Part shown: positions 58,136 to 64,000 of the stretch, one piece after another | Layout: the number at the start of each line of letters is the position of its first letter | Numbering within the stretch: the stretch's first letter is position 1 | Source: Nageia nagi | Taxonomy: Eukaryota > Pinophyta | Reading direction: 5' to 3' | Assembly: GCA_050084985.1 (NCBI GenBank) | Contig: JBITNC010000001.1 | Location: 61,256,001-61,320,000 of the forward strand | Length of the DNA stretch: 64,000 nt | Translations under genes and position numbers: made by a program | The notes under the pieces: generated by a model | The model's input: only the letters and a program-made list of their open reading frames with translations | Database searches by the model: none | What the model was told of the DNA's origin: nothing

Positions 58136-61100
58136 TAGTGCTCCACTCTTTGAGGTAGAGCATTCCTTAGGTGATTGCATCAACTACAAGGTCATTAGGA
58201 GCTCCAAGATTGTACATGGTACTACAAAAAGGATTCAATAATCTCAAGGCAAGAGGATGGCTCCCATGCATGGATTTTGGACACTTGAGCATACCAAGGC
58301 TCCACATCATCCCTCTTTGGTACTTGGACACATGGAACTAATCTCAAGGTACTTTGACATCACTCCCTCTTGAATGTTGGCATTCTTATCCCTTAGATGC
58401 AATTTCACTTATCCCAAGTCTTCCCATATTGGATGTTGAAAATATGAGCACATTGATCACATATTTCCACCATTATATCATCTCAATGCAAGATTAGAAG
58501 AGATACTACATTGCTTATAAAAGGATAATACTTAATCATTATGACATATGCTAATTATTGTTGTTAAAACCCTTTTATTCTAATTGAGTGGAAGCTTTAT
58601 CTTTTCCACTTGTAGGGTAATACACATTTAATTTATTGAGGTGAGAGGAGGCTAACATCAACTTATTTAAGTTATCTTTAGAGGAACATTGTTGGTTCCA
58701 TCATAGAAGCTATAGAGGAAGTCTTGGACTACACTTCATTGCTACTACAATTGATGAGTACTTGGAGCCATCCAACATAACCTTATTGGAGGTAGACAAA
58801 AATATATTATTATAATTACACTTTTGTATTACTACATCAATACAATTACATTATTTCTATTACAATTTGCTATCTATCTCTCTATTCTTAGACATTGGAT
58901 TTGTGGAGTAGTTTGTGCATTGCTAGAATTCCTACTTTGCTCCTTAAGTGTGATGTTGGATCTAGGTTGATATTTTCATAACATAAAATCTATTTTTGTT
59001 TCCTAGTTGCAACATTGGGTATTTACAGATATTTTTTGTATGTTTGAAGTGTTTAATTGCTCAAATAGATTTTTGTTGAAATATTTGTGCATTTTTAAGC
59101 TTGTTTAATTAGTTTTGAAGCTAGAAGATAAACATCCCTCTCCTAGGCCATGTTTGTACATGATCTACCAATTTAGCATCATCATAATTGTAGCAAAGCC
59201 TTGATTATACCATCCTACTAGAATTAAGGGTTTCATACATAGAGGGTTTCTAGTTGTAGTTCAAGAACTAAGATCTTGCCCTTGTTATTGGGTAAGAATT
59301 ATTAATGAGTTGAAGAGCTTTGGAAAAGAAGATTACTAAATTCATTATGGTGATATTTGTTGGAATCATAATGGCCTTTTGCTAAGGAGATATTTTCCTT
59401 TTCCATCGAGGAAGAAGGAGGAGTTGTTGGAGATATTGTGTCATTTTGTTGAAAGATATGAAGTCAACATCATAATGGAATTGAATTAGCATCATAATGG
59501 TCATTTCAAGGAGAAGCTATTAGATCTAGATGCAAGGGAGTGAGATGTTTGCAGTCTAAAGGGCTAGATCCTTCAATATGGCAAGTGGTTGGGTATATTT
59601 TGGCCTTAATATCAAATTAAATGACTTCAATAAGGTTCATCCAGCTTGATAAAGTACATTTTCAAAAATTTACACTTTTTCTATCAAGTTTATAAGTTTA
59701 TTTACCATGGATTTGAGTTTGAAGGAAGTATAAGGGATTACATGGTGATTTTGAGCTCATTTGAGCTATGTATTAGCATTTTGAGCCAACTTGAGCAAGA
59801 AGTTGGTACTTTAGGAGCATTTTTGAGTTCTAGTTTACTTTTTTGCACCCTTTGAAAGATAAACATTGGTATTTTGGAGGTATTTCTAAGGTTAGTGTTG
59901 CATTTTTAGTCCACTTAAAGGCATATGTTACTATTCTAAAGGATTTTTAAGGTCTATTTTTTGTTTCAATGTCATTCTAGGCCAAACATTAGCATACTAA
60001 AGTAGTTTTGGAGGATCATCCTGCATTTTGAGGTCTCATTTATCCATTTTGAGAGCATTTTCAAAGATTGATCTGCATTTTGAAGCTATCTTGAGGTGAA
60101 TGTAGCATTTTGATGTTAATTTTAAGGTTCATTTGATATTTGGAGGCCATTGGAGGACATAAATTAGAGTACTAAGGGAATTTATGGACACTTTACTAAA
60201 TTTTGAAAACACATAAAGGAAGGCATTGGCTTGTTGAGGTTAATTATGGACCATACTTGAATCATAAGTATTTACTCAAAAATCAACACTGTAAGCATGC
60301 AAAAATAAAAGTTATCACAACCAATAAAAACTCTTTATTTATTTTTTTAATAAACCTTAGTTTTAATTATATATTTCCTTGTAATGGAGGGCTTCAATAC
60401 AATGTCTAATATAGGCCTCTTGGAGGCCCTTCCTTGTTGATGTCTTCAAGCTCTAGATGTTGTTTGATTGAACATGCAACAAGAATGATTTTGATTGCTT
60501 CTTTTTTGTTATTCCTTGGCTTCTCCTTACTTTAATTAGTTGCTAGTCTTTGAATCCTATGCATGTATAAACCAATAACCCATCAAACATACATGTTCAT
60601 GCTTTACAATTATAATAAATAATATGAAATAAACATATATGTGAGTAAAAATAGTAAACTAAAATGAACTTAATAGTCTAGCTAGAATTCAGTAGAGTAA
60701 AGTTGTATTTCATTATGTCTCCCCTCCTTTTATGGGAATAATATTATTTACAATTTTTCTAAGGCAACATTAGTTTTTATTTTGGAAGGCAAGGCTAGAT
60801 GAAAAATCTCATCTAGACTTGTCATGGATTAAATCCATGCAAGAAAATCATAGGATCAAGGATGACTCATTCTTGATCTATCAACTTATTTCCTTAGATG
60901 CTTGATTTTTTTTATTTTTTTGTGTTTTCTATTTACATGATTGCTAGTGATTACCCATTGAGTGCCAATGATCAGGTATGATCACCGATGATTGTGCTGA
61001 ATCACTAGCAATCAATAGATTTTTACCAAACTTTAATGTTTTCCTAAAGTTCTATTCCCTTCTTTCATATATCAAAAGAGGATTCATTTTTAGGTGCTTA

Positions 61101-61692
61101 CATTTTTCTCCTTTTCTCAAATATCCAAAATTTTCTAGGTGGATATTATTTCAAAAAAATCAGCCTATTAAAAAAGGGGGTGCAATCAAGTCTTAGAATT
61201 ATACCTCTTTATCTTAAATCAAGGTTTCGAACTAACTCATTCTCTATCAATAAGCTAAATTTGAGTGATTGGATTATGACTAAATCCATTTTTTGATCTT
61301 TTACATTTGACACATTTTGAAAATAATAAAGGGTTGTAGTGCAAGGCATAACTTAGGTAGTCACCACTATACTATTGTGCTATGTTGTAGGATATGGATG
61401 GAGTCTTACCTGTCAAGTGTATGCCATAGCTAGTATGTGATAAAGAAGTTCCCTTGCGAATACAATCAACTTTTAATCATCCTACTTTTGTCCTAGTAGA
61501 TAGGTTACTTGATGATCTTGCACAAAATTTCATCCAACAATTTTAATTATATCAAAACCCACCCTTCTTTTTTTGCTAAAATAAGGATCATTTTTCAAAT
61601 TCAAAGTTACCCAAGAGTCTTAATTTTTTCAAAAGACCCTTAACTCTAAATTAAGTTTTAAGAAGCAAATAACTCACCATGAGTTTGTCATC

Positions 61693-61745
<53 letters not shown>

Positions 61746-61750
61746 CACAC

Positions 61751-61783
<33 letters not shown>

Positions 61784-62713
61784 ATGATTTTTAATAGTTT
61801 TATATTATTTTTGATATTTTCAGGATAGCTTTGACATAGGCATCTTTCGAGCATAGATGTTTTGTTTAGAACATAATTTTTTATTTTTAATTGAGCATTG
61901 TTGATTGTTCAAAAGATATATGTAAGAGTTTTTAATCATAGATCTAACTTAATCTAAAGATTTTTTGACATTCTCCAAAATTTTGTATTTTTTAAACTTT
62001 AATGAAGCACATAGGGAAGGTCATGGGTATTTCTCTTATTGAAATACCCACATAGCTTTCACATTTATTATAATAATAATAATAATTTTAATTTAATTAA
62101 TTAATTAATTTTTTTAAGGTTTGGGTTGCTACTAATCTAGTTACAATTGCTAGCGATCCTTATGGATCATTGGCACTTGACTTATGATCATCGATGTTTG
62201 ACTATGCAGAGCAATAAAAAGAAAAAGTCCACTTGTCACTTTCTAATTTGCTTTTTAGTGCCAAGTCAAAGCTCTTGTTGCCCTACCCTACCATCTGAGT
62301 AGTTGACCCTATACCTCCCTTTTTACTATTGATTTGAGTCATGATGCCATCATAAGGATGATCCACATTGCACAAGAGCCCCATGAGGGAAGAGGTAAGT
62401 TTTAAAACCACCCTTTTTATTTTTTGCTTATTAATTCATTTTTAATCTACTTTTGCAGAAATAGGTACCATAGGATGCTTAGAAATAGTATTTATGTGTT
62501 TCTTAACTATTCATTTTCTTAAATTAGGCCTATTTTTTAATGTTTTTATAAAAACTTTAAAACCCTGATCGTGATCATCGACCAAAGTTGAAGGGTTTCA
62601 GGATCATCAACATTCGATTATCAAATGCTAGTGATCTTAGACCTTGATCATCTAATCATCAATGTTTGCAAATTTTTTTAACTTATTTTATCACTAATTG
62701 CTATTAGGTTTGA
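58136..62713. other. AT-rich stretch with low-grade repeats, no supported gene
   Basis: From about 59750 to 60170 short phrases such as GCATTTTGA, TTGAGG and GGAGG recur irregularly, like an old tandem repeat. From 60940 to 62650 short TGATCATCGATG- and GCTAGTGATC-type phrases recur three times. Frames of 68-72 codons here show no motif. Confidence 0.35.
61694..61772. repeat. (AC)n-(AT)n compound microsatellite
   Basis: About 28 AC units (61694-61750, with one A insertion near 61744), then 11 AT units (61751-61772). Likely polymorphic in length. Confidence 0.97.
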
Positions 62714-62971
62714 GATATCTTTGAGCTAAGAGGTATATATGCTTGCATACTTGAGGATGGTTGTGTCTTGTTGATTGCCACTGATCATACCTTTCTTCAT
62801 GTGATTGGGTTTAGAGCTAGGCATTACATGGGTCACATTCACTGGGACTACCCACTATTGGTAACATTGCTGGAGAGGTGGGATTCTTTGATAAGTACCT
62901 TCCATCTTCCTAAGGGGGATATGACTATCATGGTGGAGGACATCCACCATTTATACTATTTACCTATTTAG
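62714..62971 (+). pseudogene. Plant mobile domain (PMD) fragment
   Basis: An open frame from 62714 to TAG 62969-62971 reads DIFELRGIYACILEDG, then HWDYPLLVTLLERWDSLIST, FHLPKGDMTIMVEDIHHLYY and LPI. This fits the N-terminal core of the plant mobile domain (P.LITAL.ERW.....TFHLP.GEMT.TL.DV..LLGLP), found in MAIN/MAIL-type host proteins and in some transposable elements. An AG acceptor (CTATTAG, 62707) precedes it, and an exon-like donor AGAG|GTAAGT lies at about 62395, so it could be one exon. Downstream only stops follow for 250 bp, and the region lacks the rest of the roughly 350-residue domain. Host gene relic or element-borne copy cannot be told apart. Confidence 0.6.
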
Positions 62972-63247
62972 AGTCAATGAATTTAGCACACAATCGATCA
63001 AGTTCAATGCACCTAACTATCATAGTAGTTTACAAGGTAGGTGTTGTTTTTGGAGTTATGAGCAAAATATTTTTTGGATTTCTTCTATACCTCAAGTATT
63101 AGAGGAATGACTAAAAGGGTCTTCTCAGATCCTCTTACCTAATGGGGCTAATATAGTGCTATGCTCTTAGATATTGATAATGGGAGATTTCCTTGGTCAT
63201 TATTACCTGTTGATTGAGATTGTGTAATATGTGCGCCTGGAACAATC
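62972..63247. other. Short gap between the PMD fragment and the right-edge block
   Basis: No frame or motif could be assigned. Near 63215-63230 the composition changes from AT-rich to clearly more GC-rich, suggesting a boundary. Confidence 0.35.
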
Positions 63248-63252
63248 TTAAC

Positions 63253-63319
63253 CAAAGTAGTTCACAAACAGATTGTGGGACGCAGCCTGATCTCCAGAGA
63301 AGGCCGGTTCCTTATCCAT
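63253..63319 (-). CDS. Possible first coding exon of a gene leaving the right-edge promoter
   Basis: ATG at 63319-63317 opens MDKEPAFSGDQAASHNLFVNYF, 22 codons, in a block less AT-rich than its surroundings. Directly after is G|GTTAAG, an acceptable plant donor, which would end the exon at 63253; without splicing a TAA follows two codons later. Upstream on the same strand are a long pyrimidine-rich tract and a TATAAATA box about 480 bp away. No homology is recognised. It could instead be the start of an LTR element read on the - strand, as the TATA box resembles those in the copia LTRs. Weak call. Confidence 0.28.
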
Positions 63320-63382
63320 TGGGTAAAGAAAAAGTAACAGGAAAGAGATAAAAAGAGTAGGGAGCGAGAGATTCAAGAAAAA

Positions 63383-63466
63383 GGATAGGGTAACAAGAAA
63401 GGAAGTAAAAGGATAGGGTAACGAGAGAGGAAGTAAAGGGATAGGGTAACGAGAGAGAAAGCAAAG
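63383..63466. repeat. Three-copy 28-bp purine-rich tandem repeat
   Basis: Units at 63383-63410, 63411-63438 and 63439-63466 begin GGATAGGGTAAC and differ at few positions. On the - strand it is a CT-rich repeat in the putative leader between TATA box and ATG. Confidence 0.93.
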
Positions 63467-64000
63467 GGGTAGATCACTAGTTCAGCGCGGGCTTTCGCAG
63501 TGTGCGAAACCTTGGCCTGAATCTAGTGTCGCAGCCACAGAACAAGTTCTCACTCTCTGAATAGCTCCCCAGCTTCTACTCTACCATGTAGCAGACACAG
63601 TTATACTAGCAACCCGCAACTGTTACTCAGGAAACAAGCTAAGCTGCCACAATGTAACCAAATTAAGAATAACAATTACGAGTGCTAGACAAGAAAGGTC
63701 AAGATGGTTTCATAGTACCGGACTGAAGCTACAGGTCTTCGAGAACAAATGAAAAGGGCAATACTAGGCTTCCGACCCTAGTTTCTCTTTATTTTCATAT
63801 ATTTATACTGTATTAATAACAGTTACAAGATTACAGAATAGAAACGTTTACAAAACGGCCGCAAGATTCCGGCCTTCTTGAACTGATATCACCTACATAT
63901 GACACTTGGCCGACTGTTACAAAATTGGGTAGATCACCGACGATTCGGTTCCCTGATGATGGCGCTCAGGTATTTTGCAGACTTCCTTCTCTCCCGGAAT
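63467..64000. other. Right-edge block of different base composition
   Basis: This sequence has more CpG and GC than anything else nearby and lacks frames. It contains a perfect 7-bp hairpin (TTTCGCA, GTG, TGCGAAA) near 63493-63510. Candidates are a host gene promoter with 5' leader, or an LTR of an element oriented - strand. No copy of it occurs elsewhere in the window, and neither a tRNA-Met primer site nor a target duplication could be found. Confidence 0.35.
63800..63807 (-). promoter_or_regulatory. TATA box, - strand
   Basis: TATAAATA on the - strand, in the block at 63.23-64.0 kb. It could drive the putative first exon at 63319, or be the U3 promoter of an LTR running off the right edge. 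Position and surrounding composition support a promoter; transcription is unproven. Confidence 0.35.

Overview
The window looks like nuclear DNA of a land plant, and the base composition and content suggest a repeat-rich genome, possibly a gymnosperm (inference, not shown). It is AT-rich, has plant-type Ty1/copia elements primed by initiator tRNA-Met, decayed PLS-type PPR sequences, a decayed receptor-like kinase and a plant mobile domain fragment. I find no rRNA, tRNA or CRISPR. No complete intact gene is visible. Only two edge features could belong to living host genes: the last exons of an unidentified + strand gene (to 311) and a possible promoter with first exon on the - strand at the right edge (63.2-64.0 kb).

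Layout. 0-6.4 kb: the gene 3' end, a decayed PPR stretch on the - strand (1.3-1.8 kb), a decayed LINE ORF1-like frame (3.2-3.8 kb), a 21-bp minisatellite and three tandem palindromic foldback units (5.3-6.4 kb). 7.39-8.33 kb: a short non-autonomous CACTA element with matching 3-bp target duplication. 10.47-19.26 kb: copia-1, a complete but dead LTR retrotransposon (8.8 kb, 5-bp target duplication) with an oversized leader containing a PPR-like fragment and a 49-bp repeat array after pol. 22.6-24.0 kb: C-terminal part of a LINE polyprotein on the - strand. 24.5 kb: a 100-N assembly gap. 26.3-27.3 kb: a decayed, possibly Ty3/gypsy, frame on the - strand. 30.1-31.0 kb: a strongly decayed PPR gene with about ten repeat units.

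33.3-41.15 kb is the most unusual block. A decayed multi-exon gene of unknown family (+ strand) and a decayed hAT-like transposase (- strand) converge. Outside each gene, on its 5' side, lies an array of 26-bp tandem repeats, and the two arrays appear related to each other in inverted orientation; a third small cluster lies between the gene 3' ends. This may be one large DNA transposon with subterminal repeat arrays and an accessory gene, or two adjacent elements.

41-52.9 kb is mostly featureless AT-rich DNA with one PPR fragment (45.1-45.4 kb) and a receptor-like kinase pseudogene (48.7-49.3 kb). 52.93-58.13 kb is copia-2, a complete LTR retrotransposon with 5-bp target duplication, an almost open RT-RNase H frame and a 44-bp minisatellite inside each LTR. 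58-63 kb is unassigned DNA with an (AC)n(AT)n microsatellite and a plant mobile domain fragment.

Across the dead elements most in-frame stops are at positions where one C-to-T change from a Gln or Arg codon explains them, and several key Cys, Gly and Trp codons show the complementary G-to-A. This fits long-term decay of methylated repeats.
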